Source: a bacterium
GTDB taxonomy: Bacteria > Krumholzibacteriota > Krumholzibacteriia > LZORAL124-64-63
DNA length: 32,773 nt
Direction of reading: 5' to 3'
Assembly (NCBI GenBank): GCA_024229695.1
Contig: JAAESD010000563.1
Location: forward strand, 1-32,773
Positions 7,352-14,948 of the stretch are shown here, piece by piece. The number at the start of each line of letters is the position of its first letter. Position 1 is the stretch's first letter. The translations under genes were made by a program, and so were the position numbers. The notes beneath the pieces were generated by a model that was not told the DNA's origin, did no database searches, and saw nothing but the letters and a program-made list of their open reading frames with translations.

Positions 7352-8752
7352 TTAGCCTTTCGGTAGATGAACACCTATCCCCGCTGCAACTTCTGCTGCT
7401 TCCATCACTGCCTCTGACAGTGTTGGGTGAGGATGAATTGTATCGGTCAGATCAGCAAGTGTTGCGCCCATCTCAATTGCAAGAGCACCTTCACTGATTA
7501 GCTCGCTGGCATGAGGGCCGACAATACCAACTCCCAAAATGAGATTGGTATCTGGCTCACTGATAACTTTTACCATGCCATCGGTTCTGCCAATTGCTCT
7601 TGCTCTGCCCAACGCAGTAAGTGGGAATCTGCCGATGTTAATCTGGTACCCGAGTTCTTCAGCACGTCGTTCAGTTAGGCCACACCAGGAAATCTCAGGA
7701 TCGGTAAATACTACAGCAGGAATGGCCCTGTTGTCGAACTCAACTTTTTCACCACAAATAACCTCAGCTGCAACTTTGCCTTCTCTGCTAGCTTTGTGGG
7801 CAAGCATTGGTCCTGTTGCAACATCGCCAATCGCATAAATATGTGCATCAGCAGTTTTGCATTCAGAGTCTGTTTCAATGAACCCACCGTCACCAATAAC
7901 AACTTTAGTATTTTCGAGTCCAAGATTATCACTATTAGGAGCTCTGCCAATTGCAACCAGCACCTGATCATAGTGTCTTTCAAACTCTTCATCGTTATGT
8001 GATATTTTTACATCGAAACCATTATTAGTCGGCTCAATATTCAATACCCGAGATTCAGTCATAACTTCAGTCAGTCGTTTTGAAACCCGCTTGATCATAA
8101 TATCAGCCAGATCAAAATCAGCACCAGCAAGCAGACGTGGATTGAATTCAACAACTGATACTTCTGAACCAAGACCTTGATAAACAAGACCAAGTTCCAG
8201 TCCGATATAACCACCACCAACAACCAGTAAACTCTCAGGTACTTCTTTTAGTTTTAAAGCGTCAGCTGAAGACCAGACTGACTGATCAATTCCTTCAGGT
8301 AATCTGTTCAGAGAAGAACCTGTTGCAATAATGCAATCTTCAAACTCAATATTATTGCCACCAACATTCAAAGCATTGCTTCCGGTGAACTTTGCGTCTC
8401 CACACATCACCTCAACACCAGCTTTTTTCAATAGTGTAGCAATACCGCCACTCAAAGTTGAGACAACACCATCGGTCCATTCTCGTAATTTGTTATGATC
8501 AACTTCAACACCTGAAAAACTGATGCCAAACTTGTCAGCATTTTCTGCCGACTCTTTCAACTCAACTGCATTGATCAGAGCTTTGCTTGGAATACAACCT
8601 TCAAGCAGACAAGTGCCTCCATATTGTTTATTCCTTTCAATCAGCAAAACCTCTTTGCCTAAAGCAGCCAATCGCAAAGCAGCAACATAGCCTCCAGGGC
8701 CACTACCGATTACAACTGTTTCAACTTCCTGGCTCAATGTTCCCATTACCAT
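7352..8752 (-). CDS. lpdA: Dihydrolipoyl dehydrogenase (E3)
   Basis: This is the E3 flavoprotein, which reoxidises dihydrolipoyl groups on E2 with NAD+. The start at 8752 (MVMGTLSQ) is chosen because AGGAGT lies six bases upstream; the longer open frame to 8815 runs into the E2 gene and lacks homology. The 466-residue product has the FAD motif VVIGSGPGGYVAAL (13-26), the redox disulfide GGTCLLEGCIPSK (Cys48, Cys53), the NAD-binding GGGYIGLELG, the second FAD contact YAIGDVATGPMLAHKA and the C-terminal active-site HPHPTLSEAV. The length is normal for the family. Its SD overlaps the E2 stop, indicating coupled translation. Confidence 0.95.
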   Translation of the reverse strand: MVMGTLSQEVETVVIGSGPGGYVAALRLAALGKEVLLIERNKQYGGTCLLEGCIPSKALINAVELKESAENADKFGISFSGVEVDHNKLREWTDGVVSTLSGGIATLLKKAGVEVMCGDAKFTGSNALNVGGNNIEFEDCIIATGSSLNRLPEGIDQSVWSSADALKLKEVPESLLVVGGGYIGLELGLVYQGLGSEVSVVEFNPRLLAGADFDLADIMIKRVSKRLTEVMTESRVLNIEPTNNGFDVKISHNDEEFERHYDQVLVAIGRAPNSDNLGLENTKVVIGDGGFIETDSECKTADAHIYAIGDVATGPMLAHKASREGKVAAEVICGEKVEFDNRAIPAVVFTDPEISWCGLTERRAEELGYQINIGRFPLTALGRARAIGRTDGMVKVISEPDTNLILGVGIVGPHASELISEGALAIEMGATLADLTDTIHPHPTLSEAVMEAAEVAAGIGVHLPKG

Positions 8753-8762
8753 TTTATTACTC

Positions 8763-10016
8763 CTAAATATCCAGCAACAACTGTTTTGGATCTGACAGCC
8801 AGCGGATAAGTTCACTTACAAATCGAGCAGCATCTGCACCATCAGAAACTCTGTGGTCGAATGCCAAGGTCAGTGGCAACATTTTACGAATCACAATTTC
8901 ACCGTTTCGTACAACGGGTTTTTCCTGAACTCTGCCCATCCCCAAAATCGCAACTTCAGGATAATTGATTGTTGGTATCAATGCTGTTCCACCAAGTGGG
9001 CCAACATTGGTAATTGTAAATGTCCCGCCCTGCATTTCTTCAAGTGGCAATTTCCCATCTCTTGCAAGCTCCGCTTTTTGCTGCAACTCCTTGGAAATTT
9101 CACCGATGCTTTTCTTGTCGGTATCATTGATAACCGGCACTACCAGTCCACGGCCAGTGTCCGCAGCAAAACCGATGTTATAAAACTTTTTATAAATCAG
9201 TTCTTCACGCAAAGGATCAAGACTGGCATTAAATGATGGAGCTTCCTTCAGCCCAGCAGTAATTGCGCGAATCACAAATGACAACAAAGTAAGCTTACCG
9301 CCACCACGGGATTCATGTTCTGCACCCGCACGCTTGCGAAAGTCTTCAAGTTCGGTGACATCGGCTTCATCCATGTGAGCAACGTGCGGCACCAGAATCA
9401 TTGATGTTGTCATCTTCCTGGCAACGCGTCTGCGAATTGATCTCAACGGCTCAACTTCAACTTCACCCTGCAATGAATAATCGGGTAAAGCTTCTATATC
9501 CAAAAACGGAATTGCACTTGCAACCGATGCAGCATTTGTCTCTGGAGTAAGCTCTACAACATCTCCGTCAACAGACATTTTAACATCGTCTGGCATCACT
9601 CTGCCACCAGGGCCAGTGCCTTTTAAATTGTTGATATCTACACCAAGTTCACGAGCCAATCTTCTAGTCGATGGCGCAGCAGGAACTGGTCTGCCCGGGA
9701 TTGCGCTGTTGGCAGGTATTTTTCTTTTCTTTCGTTTCTTAACCGGGTCTTCAGTTTTTTCAACTGCAACAACTCCTTCAGAGCCATCGTCAATAACTGC
9801 GACAACTGAACCAGTCTCAATAATTTCTCCGACCTCTCCAGCTAATGAAACTACCTTGCCACCTCTTGGGCTGGGGATAGTAACTGCAGCTTTATCGGTC
9901 TCAACTTCAACCAGCGGTGCATCCTCTTCAATGGTATCGCCAACTGCAATATACCATTTCAGAATCTCACCCTCATGTATACCCTCTCCCAGATCTGGGA
10001 GATTAAATTCAAACAT
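8763..10016 (-). CDS. pdhC: Dihydrolipoamide acyltransferase (E2) of pyruvate dehydrogenase
   Basis: The 417-residue protein contains, in order, one lipoyl domain (1-77; DLGEGIHEGEI, lipoylated Lys42 in ETDKAAV), a basic linker (92-100), the peripheral-subunit-binding domain (about 114-147; STRRLARELGVD with GTGPGGRV) and the catalytic domain (185-417). The catalytic domain carries the active-site DHRVSDGADA with His388 and Asp392. It transfers the acyl group from E1 to CoA and forms the core of the complex. AGGAGG precedes the ATG by four bases. The E1alpha partner resembles the pyruvate type of Gram-positives, hence the pyruvate assignment. A branched-chain 2-oxoacid complex is the main alternative. 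Confidence 0.92.
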   Translation of the reverse strand: MFEFNLPDLGEGIHEGEILKWYIAVGDTIEEDAPLVEVETDKAAVTIPSPRGGKVVSLAGEVGEIIETGSVVAVIDDGSEGVVAVEKTEDPVKKRKKRKIPANSAIPGRPVPAAPSTRRLARELGVDINNLKGTGPGGRVMPDDVKMSVDGDVVELTPETNAASVASAIPFLDIEALPDYSLQGEVEVEPLRSIRRRVARKMTTSMILVPHVAHMDEADVTELEDFRKRAGAEHESRGGGKLTLLSFVIRAITAGLKEAPSFNASLDPLREELIYKKFYNIGFAADTGRGLVVPVINDTDKKSIGEISKELQQKAELARDGKLPLEEMQGGTFTITNVGPLGGTALIPTINYPEVAILGMGRVQEKPVVRNGEIVIRKMLPLTLAFDHRVSDGADAARFVSELIRWLSDPKQLLLDI

Positions 10017-10025
10017 TTTGTCCTC

Positions 10026-11006
10026 CTAAAAATCGACAGCTTCAATAATCCCACGACTGATTCTGCCAACTGTTGGCATATAATCGAGCTCGCGATTGAA
10101 GTATGGAGTTACTACGTCATATCCTGTTACTCTTTGCACTGGTGCTTCGAGATATAGAAGTGATTTATCATTTATGCAGGCAATAATCTCGCTCGCTGGC
10201 CCGAATGATCGTGCCGCTTCCTGAATTATTGCACACCTGCCAGTTTTTCTGACCGATTCGCAAATTGTATCGCTGTCCAGTGGTGAGATTGTCAAAACAT
10301 CAATCAGTTCAATGCTGATTCCTCGTTCTTTTTCAATCTCCTTAACAGCTTTTTTAGTTGTGTGCATCATTGCACCCCATGCAACAACCGTGATATCTGT
10401 ACCTTCCTGAACAATCTGACACTTGCCAATTTCCATTGTCTCAGGCTCTGCTGGAACCTCTTCCTTGAATGCACGATATGACCTTTTCGGCTCCATGAAA
10501 ACAACAGGGTCCGGATCCTGAATTGCAGCAGCAAGAAGTGCTCTTGTGTTTCTTGGCCCACTTGGAATCACAACTTTCAGCCCAGGGTTATGTGCATACA
10601 AAACCTCTCGACTCTCACTGTGATGTTCCAACGCACGTACGCCGCCACCGTAAGGCATACGTAGAACCATCGGCACAGTAAACTGTCCCATCGTTCTGGC
10701 TCGCATTCTTGAGGCATGACCCTCCATCTGCGGAATCGACAGATATGAAAACCCGGAAAATTGCATTTCAGCAACAGGTTTTAAACCAGCCATTGCCATC
10801 CCAATCGACGCACCAACAATCCCACTTTCAGCAAGTGGAGTATCAATTACTCTTTGCTCACCAAACTTATCCAGAAGACCTTCAGTTGCGCGAAAAACGC
10901 CACCATCAACACCAACGTCTTCTCCAAGAACAACTACAGACTCATCGGTGGTCATCTGTTCTTCAAGAGCCAAAGTAACTGCCTGTACCATATTTAATTT
11001 AGGCAT
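10026..11006 (-). CDS. pdhB: Pyruvate dehydrogenase E1 component, beta subunit
   Basis: The start at 11006 (MPKLNMVQAVTLAL) is supported by AGGAGG six bases upstream; the longer frame to 11039 lies inside the E1alpha gene. The 326-residue product is a transketolase-like beta subunit with GEDVGVDGGVF, the TPP-contacting DTPLAESGIVGASIGMA, MPYGGGVRALEHHSES and a C-terminal transketolase domain with VVAWGAMMHTTKKA. With E1alpha it decarboxylates the 2-oxoacid and reductively acylates the lipoyl arm of E2. The start codon overlaps the end of E1alpha by eight bases, which fits stoichiometric coupled translation. Confidence 0.93.
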   Translation of the reverse strand: MPKLNMVQAVTLALEEQMTTDESVVVLGEDVGVDGGVFRATEGLLDKFGEQRVIDTPLAESGIVGASIGMAMAGLKPVAEMQFSGFSYLSIPQMEGHASRMRARTMGQFTVPMVLRMPYGGGVRALEHHSESREVLYAHNPGLKVVIPSGPRNTRALLAAAIQDPDPVVFMEPKRSYRAFKEEVPAEPETMEIGKCQIVQEGTDITVVAWGAMMHTTKKAVKEIEKERGISIELIDVLTISPLDSDTICESVRKTGRCAIIQEAARSFGPASEIIACINDKSLLYLEAPVQRVTGYDVVTPYFNRELDYMPTVGRISRGIIEAVDF

Positions 11007-12081
11007 CGTTTTCCTCCTCAAGCTCCTGGTCAAACTCAACTTTTTGTTCGCTGATTACAGCGTGTTCTGTTCCAAAAACATGTTCAAAAGAGACATCACG
11101 CGGGAAATCAGCCTGCGATTCAAACTCTTTTACCTGAGCATCGCAATCTGCCTTTAATTCAGCTTGAAGCTTATCTTCTGCCTTGTTATCCCAATAACTT
11201 TTGTTTTCCAGATATTTCCTGAATCGAACCAGAGGATCTTTCGGTTTCCAGCTATCCTCTTCTTCTTTGGTTCTGTACTTGTACTGATCATCAGCAGTTG
11301 TGTGCATCATCATTCTATAAGTAACCGCTTCAATGAGTGTTGGGCCTTCACCATTTCTGGCTCGATCAGCTGCTTCTTTAGTTGCTGTATATACCGCCAA
11401 TGGATCGTTACCATCAACTTGAATGCCGTTCATTTCATAAGCGATCGCTTTTTGAGCAATCGATTTTGATTTAGTCTGCTTCTCTCGAGGCACTGAAATT
11501 GCCCATTGATTGTTCTGCACCACAAAAATCACTGGTACATTCCAGACCGATGCAAAATTCAGCGCTTCATGAAAGTCACCCTGACTTGTTGCGCCATCAC
11601 CTTGATATACTATTGCAACGGAATCTTCGCCCTTCAATTTACTGGCATAAGCAAGACCAACTGCATGTAAGCCTTGAGCTCCAACAATTACTGAAACCGG
11701 CAAGTTTCTTGGATTGCCTCCAACATTGCCTTCAGTGTAGCCATTGAAATAATTGAGCTGTTTTACAAGACTCTCACCACGCATCAATCGGGCGCCATGC
11801 TCACGAAAACAGCCTACAAACCAGTCATCGTCACGCATGCAAAACATCGATGCACAATGCGCAGCTTCCTGACCAATACTTGGTCCAAATGTACCAATAC
11901 GACCCTGTCTCTGGAGCTTCAACATCCGCTCATCAGTGATGCGGCCCCACTGCATATGTCTATATAGTTCAACGAGTTGTTCTTTTGATAACGATGGTTC
12001 CAGGTCAGTATCAACTGCACCATTTTCATCGAGAATCTGCATGTAACTGATGCTGAAATCGCTCAGTTTTGTCTTCGGCAT
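10999..12081 (-). CDS. pdhA: Pyruvate dehydrogenase E1 component, alpha subunit
   Basis: The 360-residue thiamine-diphosphate enzyme begins the operon. It has KLQRQGRIGTFGPSIGQEAA (55-74), characteristic of the Gram-positive/Deinococcus-type pyruvate E1alpha. The TPP motif GDGATSQGDFHEALNFASVW starts at Gly161 and ends with the NN pair at 190-191; MMHTTADDQYKYR stands in the phosphorylation-loop position. The C-terminus is highly acidic (QELEEENDA). AAGGA lies six bases before the ATG. The first 35 residues are a family-variable extension. Substrate specificity (pyruvate against branched-chain acids) is inferred from resemblance only. Confidence 0.9.
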   Translation of the reverse strand: MPKTKLSDFSISYMQILDENGAVDTDLEPSLSKEQLVELYRHMQWGRITDERMLKLQRQGRIGTFGPSIGQEAAHCASMFCMRDDDWFVGCFREHGARLMRGESLVKQLNYFNGYTEGNVGGNPRNLPVSVIVGAQGLHAVGLAYASKLKGEDSVAIVYQGDGATSQGDFHEALNFASVWNVPVIFVVQNNQWAISVPREKQTKSKSIAQKAIAYEMNGIQVDGNDPLAVYTATKEAADRARNGEGPTLIEAVTYRMMMHTTADDQYKYRTKEEEDSWKPKDPLVRFRKYLENKSYWDNKAEDKLQAELKADCDAQVKEFESQADFPRDVSFEHVFGTEHAVISEQKVEFDQELEEENDA

Positions 12082-12110
12082 TGTATGTCCTTTCGGGAAT
12101 TGATAAGCAC

Positions 12111-12139
12111 AATATCGTAAACAAGACTATTTTTGTCAA
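12111..12139 (-). promoter_or_regulatory. Sigma70-type promoter of the pdh operon
   Basis: On the minus strand TTGACA (12139-12134) is separated by exactly 17 bases from GATATT (12116-12111), 30 bases before the pdhA start codon. The -35 box is perfect and the -10 box matches four of six positions. No other promoter this good is seen before the next genes, so it probably drives all seven genes down to 6063. Confidence 0.6.
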
Positions 12140-12222
12140 CTTTTACACAATGCTTGAAAATTCCATCTTATGTCTTAAATTAGTATAGAAGAATTTCAGT
12201 TTTCTACAATAAAGGATGTACA

Positions 12223-12735
12223 TTGCTTACAGCTAAAATGCAAGATGCATTAAACACACAAATCCATGAAGAATTCTTTTCTTCATATCTTTATCTTTCG
12301 ATGGCTGCCTGGTGTGAAAGTAACAACTTTGACGGCTTCGCACATTGGATGCGCATGCAAGCTCAGGAAGAACTGTTCCATGCCATGAAAATCTACGATT
12401 ATGTGAATGCTGTTGGCGGCAGAGTCACTTTGAAAGCTGTCGATGCTCCCGCAACAGAATGGGATTCACCGCTGGCAATGTTTGAAGCATCTTATGCTCA
12501 CGAGCAATTTATGACAAAAAATATCAATAATATTGTCGATATTGCTCATGATGAAAAAGATCATGCTACCGAAAATATGCTTCAATGGTTCATCAGCGAG
12601 CAAGTTGAAGAAGAAGCAACTGTAGATGCAATCTGTGGCAAACTCAAAATGTTGGGTGACTCAGGACACGGTATTTATATGATGGACCGTGAGCTTGCAG
12701 TAAGGGCTGCTCCTGCTCCACCAGCAGCTGAATAA
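12223..12735 (+). CDS. ftnA: Ferritin (iron storage)
   Basis: The start is the TTG at 12223, with AAAGGA (12211-12216) six bases upstream. This gives MLTAKMQDALNTQIHEEFFSSYLYLS, the normal ferritin opening, whereas the ATG at 12238 would cut five residues. The 170-residue four-helix protein has the ferroxidase ligands Glu17, Glu50 and His53 (EELFHAMKIYDYV), followed by the second-half EKDHATENMLQWFISEQVEEE with the Glu and Gln ligands. No haem-binding Met of bacterioferritin type is evident, so it is an FtnA-type ferritin that oxidises and stores iron in the cytoplasm. It is a single-gene unit divergent from the pdh operon and convergent with the deiminase gene. The C-terminus ends in an unusual AAPAPPAAE tail. 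Confidence 0.93.
   Translation: MLTAKMQDALNTQIHEEFFSSYLYLSMAAWCESNNFDGFAHWMRMQAQEELFHAMKIYDYVNAVGGRVTLKAVDAPATEWDSPLAMFEASYAHEQFMTKNINNIVDIAHDEKDHATENMLQWFISEQVEEEATVDAICGKLKMLGDSGHGIYMMDRELAVRAAPAPPAAE
12496..12514 (+). repeat. 19-base direct repeat, copy 1 (inside ferritin)
   Basis: GCTCACGAGCAATTTATGA encodes AHEQFM in ferritin and occurs again, base for base and in the same orientation, at 14176-14194 in non-coding DNA. Confidence 0.85.
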
Positions 12736-12743
12736 TTTTTATA

Positions 12744-12773
12744 TTAAGAGCCAGGCTATAGTCTGGCTCTTAA
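12744..12773. terminator. Hairpin between convergent ferritin and deiminase genes
   Basis: TTAAGAGCCAG and CTGGCTCTTAA form a perfect 11-bp stem with an 8-base loop, nine bases after the ferritin stop and six bases after the deiminase stop on the other strand. The flanks are AT-rich but there is no long U-run, so termination in either direction may be partial. Confidence 0.65.
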
Positions 12774-12778
12774 AAAAT

Positions 12779-14113
12779 CTATCGAACTAAAACTACTCTA
12801 CCGCTGTCAACTTCACCATTAAAGCTTAGCCTGGAATAATAAACTCCAGATGACATTGGTTGGCTTAATGAATTGCAACCATTCCAGGTCACTTCATGCA
12901 GTCCTTCAGCACTAAATTCATTAATAAGCACTTTAATTAAACTACCGGTGGCATCAACAATTTCTAGCTTTGCAAATCCATCGCTTGGTAAATCAAATGA
13001 CAAAGTAGTCATAGGGTTAAATGGATTTGGGTGATTTAGAAGAAGCTTAGCAGTCTTAATCTCTAATGGGACCGATGAAATATTGAGCAAAGGTTTGTCG
13101 TTTGTAACACAATGAACTCCGCCACCCCATCGCCAAATTTCACGGGTGTCTATAACATGAACATCGCGACCTGGGAAAAACTGTTCAATCCTTGCTTTTG
13201 CAGCATTGTCCCAAACAGGAATATTAAATCCAGTAGCAATAACAGCATTCTCAGTAACCAACCAGTTTACATAGCCTGCCTGTAATTGAGTTCCGCTATA
13301 ACTCACATAACCTGGCATATCAATCCGCTCAACATTGAAACCGGCATTGGCAATTATGGTTGCCGCTTCTTCGTAGACTTGCGCATCATCATCGTTTTGA
13401 TCAACATATCTTACAACCGCAACTGTTGTCTCGTTTATGAACCGTGCGATACCATCTGTATGTCCGCCAGTCAATTCTTCAGCAGGCGCACTCATTAACC
13501 AAATCACATCCGATACGCCAAATGCATCCTGGAAAATAATTTCTTGCTCTGCCATGCTCACATCAGGATTTCGATTCTGCTGACAAGGCCACGACACAAT
13601 CATCGCTCCAGCACCGTTGAACTCAAGATTTCCTTTTTCAACAATCAGGTCAAAACTTTCACATTGTAGATTTAAAATCGATGCAATCTGGCACGGAATA
13701 GCATCGTCTTCAGCCCATGGTGGATATTGCTCTCCCCAAGCATCGAAAACCCAGTCTTGTACTACAATCTCACCATCAACTATGACATAAATTGGTCCAT
13801 TATCGCGCAGCCAAGAAGCGTTGTATTGCAGAATATGCCACTCGATATTTCCCAGCGAAACACCTTGATTAAGGATATAACTTTGAGCCTGGTTTCTTGC
13901 ACTAATGCTGCGTACAATCATGTGAATTGTTTCGTACTCTTGAAGTACATCAATAATCCGACAAAAATCTGGCTGATAAGATGTCTCGTAACCTTTTGGC
14001 CACTGCATCCAAATACCTGTTTGAGTTTCCCATTCTGCTGGAACTCTACGAGTTTCCGCATTAACACTTATTGCTACAGTTAGAACTAACATTAGAGCTA
14101 GTATTTTTTTCAT
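12779..14113 (-). CDS. Secreted agmatine/peptidyl-arginine deiminase family protein with sorting domain
   Basis: The 444-residue protein starts with a signal peptide (MKKILALMLVLTVAISVNA). Residues 22-340 are a guanidino-modifying-enzyme fold of the agmatine deiminase/Porphyromonas PPAD family (PAD_porph). Seen are VPAEWETQTGIWMQWP, WLRDNGPIYV with Asp104, GNLEFNGAG, GGHTDGIARF with His218 and Asp220, and GGGVHCVTND with the catalytic Cys335. Residues ~360-444 (HPNPFNPMTTLSF to the end) form the FlgD-like/type IX sorting domain also found at 1282-3360 and 30089-31729. Cytoplasmic agmatine deiminases have neither signal nor sorting domain, so this enzyme is expected at the cell surface. There it would hydrolyse a guanidino group of free arginine, agmatine or protein arginine. 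The substrate cannot be decided by eye. A 26-bp palindrome lies just upstream. Confidence 0.88.
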   Translation of the reverse strand: MKKILALMLVLTVAISVNAETRRVPAEWETQTGIWMQWPKGYETSYQPDFCRIIDVLQEYETIHMIVRSISARNQAQSYILNQGVSLGNIEWHILQYNASWLRDNGPIYVIVDGEIVVQDWVFDAWGEQYPPWAEDDAIPCQIASILNLQCESFDLIVEKGNLEFNGAGAMIVSWPCQQNRNPDVSMAEQEIIFQDAFGVSDVIWLMSAPAEELTGGHTDGIARFINETTVAVVRYVDQNDDDAQVYEEAATIIANAGFNVERIDMPGYVSYSGTQLQAGYVNWLVTENAVIATGFNIPVWDNAAKARIEQFFPGRDVHVIDTREIWRWGGGVHCVTNDKPLLNISSVPLEIKTAKLLLNHPNPFNPMTTLSFDLPSDGFAKLEIVDATGSLIKVLINEFSAEGLHEVTWNGCNSLSQPMSSGVYYSRLSFNGEVDSGRVVLVR

Positions 14114-14130
14114 CGGGTGTCCTTTTATTG

Positions 14131-14156
14131 AGTGTATAATCTATAGATTATACACT
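14131..14156. promoter_or_regulatory. 26-bp perfect palindrome with TATAAT on both strands
   Basis: AGTGTATAATCTA is followed at once by its exact complement, with no spacer. Each arm contains TATAAT, one reading towards the deiminase gene (14152-14147 on minus) and one towards the short region before the terminator at 14196. It sits 18 bases before the deiminase ATG. It may be an operator for a dimeric repressor overlapping the promoter, or a back-to-back promoter. No perfect -35 box is visible. Confidence 0.6.
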
Positions 14157-14175
14157 GTTTCCCCAGTTTTCGACA

Positions 14176-14194
14176 GCTCACGAGCAATTTATGA
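14176..14194 (+). repeat. 19-base direct repeat, copy 2 (non-coding)
   Basis: This is an exact copy of the ferritin segment at 12496-12514, placed directly before a hairpin that shares AGAGCCAGG with the hairpin behind the ferritin gene. It looks like a remnant of a duplicated ferritin 3' end. Confidence 0.85.
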
Positions 14195-14195
14195 A

Positions 14196-14231
14196 AAAAA
14201 AGAGCCAGGTTAATAAACCCGGCTCTTTTTT
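14196..14231. terminator. Bidirectional intrinsic terminator
   Basis: AAAAAAGAGCC (14196-14206) pairs with GGCTCTTTTTT (14221-14231); after one A/C mismatch a further GG/CC pairs around an 8-base loop. Six or more U residues would follow the stem on either strand. It lies 13 bases beyond the stop of the minus-strand dockerin-like gene, which it most likely serves. Confidence 0.85.
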
Positions 14232-14244
14232 ATTTTTGTATTCT

Positions 14245-14865
14245 CTATGGGCAGTTGCCGCCAACAGCACCGGCCATGAAAACTATATCGACAAGATTCA
14301 ATATGCCATCTTGATAAAAATCGCTTCTGAAATTGTAACTGCCCATGTCCCCTGCAAACAGTACAATATCGGATAAATCAACAATACCATTGGCATCAAT
14401 ATCAGGGCTGTTAACTTTTATGTCTAAATCATTACCAATTACAGGCATACCGTTTATTAACACAACCATCTGCTCTCCATCAGCTGAGTAACCTCCAGCA
14501 CGAAGAGCCGATGTGAAAGTCATCTCCCCGTTTATATCGCTAGGGGCATCTGCATGAACACTACCAGCACAAGCCATCATTCCACCCAGAGAGGATTCCA
14601 ACCATACATCTTCTTCGGGGAACATATATATTGGATAACCATGTAAATCTATGAGTGTGACTGTAATCGTAGCATCGATTGGGCCATCACCAGCAAGATC
14701 TCGTATAGATGCTTCAGTCAAAAGTTGTCCAGAACCATCGGGCACAACAAAAAGAGATACAAACCCATAGTAAGCGCATGCTGCAGAACAGTTAGAAAAA
14801 TCAGGAATACCAGCAAAAGTGATTATTGGGACCAACAGTAAAACGGAAATGAGTAATGTTTTCAA
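14245..14865 (-). CDS. Secreted dockerin-like protein of unknown function
   Basis: The start is taken as the TTG at 14865, because GGGGGA stands five bases upstream and the product then opens with a clean signal peptide (MKTLLISVLLLVPIITFA). The ATG at 14898 would put eleven polar residues in front. The mature part begins with a short cysteine-bearing region (FSNCSAACAYYG). A beta-rich domain follows (roughly residues 35-145), perhaps an Ig-like or invasin-like fold (TITVTLIDLHGYPIYMF). The last ~60 residues hold two dockerin type I-like repeats: DIDANGIVDLSDIVLFAGDM and DFYQDGILNLVDIVFMAGAV. Such terminal dockerins are common in secreted proteins of this bacterial group even without cellulosomes. 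No enzyme is recognised. Confidence 0.75.
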   Translation of the reverse strand: MKTLLISVLLLVPIITFAGIPDFSNCSAACAYYGFVSLFVVPDGSGQLLTEASIRDLAGDGPIDATITVTLIDLHGYPIYMFPEEDVWLESSLGGMMACAGSVHADAPSDINGEMTFTSALRAGGYSADGEQMVVLINGMPVIGNDLDIKVNSPDIDANGIVDLSDIVLFAGDMGSYNFRSDFYQDGILNLVDIVFMAGAVGGNCP

Positions 14866-14948
14866 GTCTATCCCCCTGTTAAATATGAAATTCGACATCT
14901 AATGATTATACAGCATTTTGAAAATGATGGCAATTTTTTGCAGTTCTT

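Noticed and set aside
8853-9236. 127-codon plus-strand frame inside the E2 gene
   Set aside because: It is antisense to the conserved E2 catalytic domain and has no homology by eye.
12154-12189. Candidate ferritin promoter (TTGAAA at 12154 and TAAATT at 12176, or TATAGA at 12184)
   Set aside because: Boxes are weak or badly spaced; a promoter must exist here but I cannot place it.
14191-14376. Open frame of 61 codons on plus running through the terminator at 14196-14231
   Set aside because: It begins inside the repeated ferritin fragment, passes through the hairpin and then runs antisense to the dockerin-like gene; no ribosome site precedes it.
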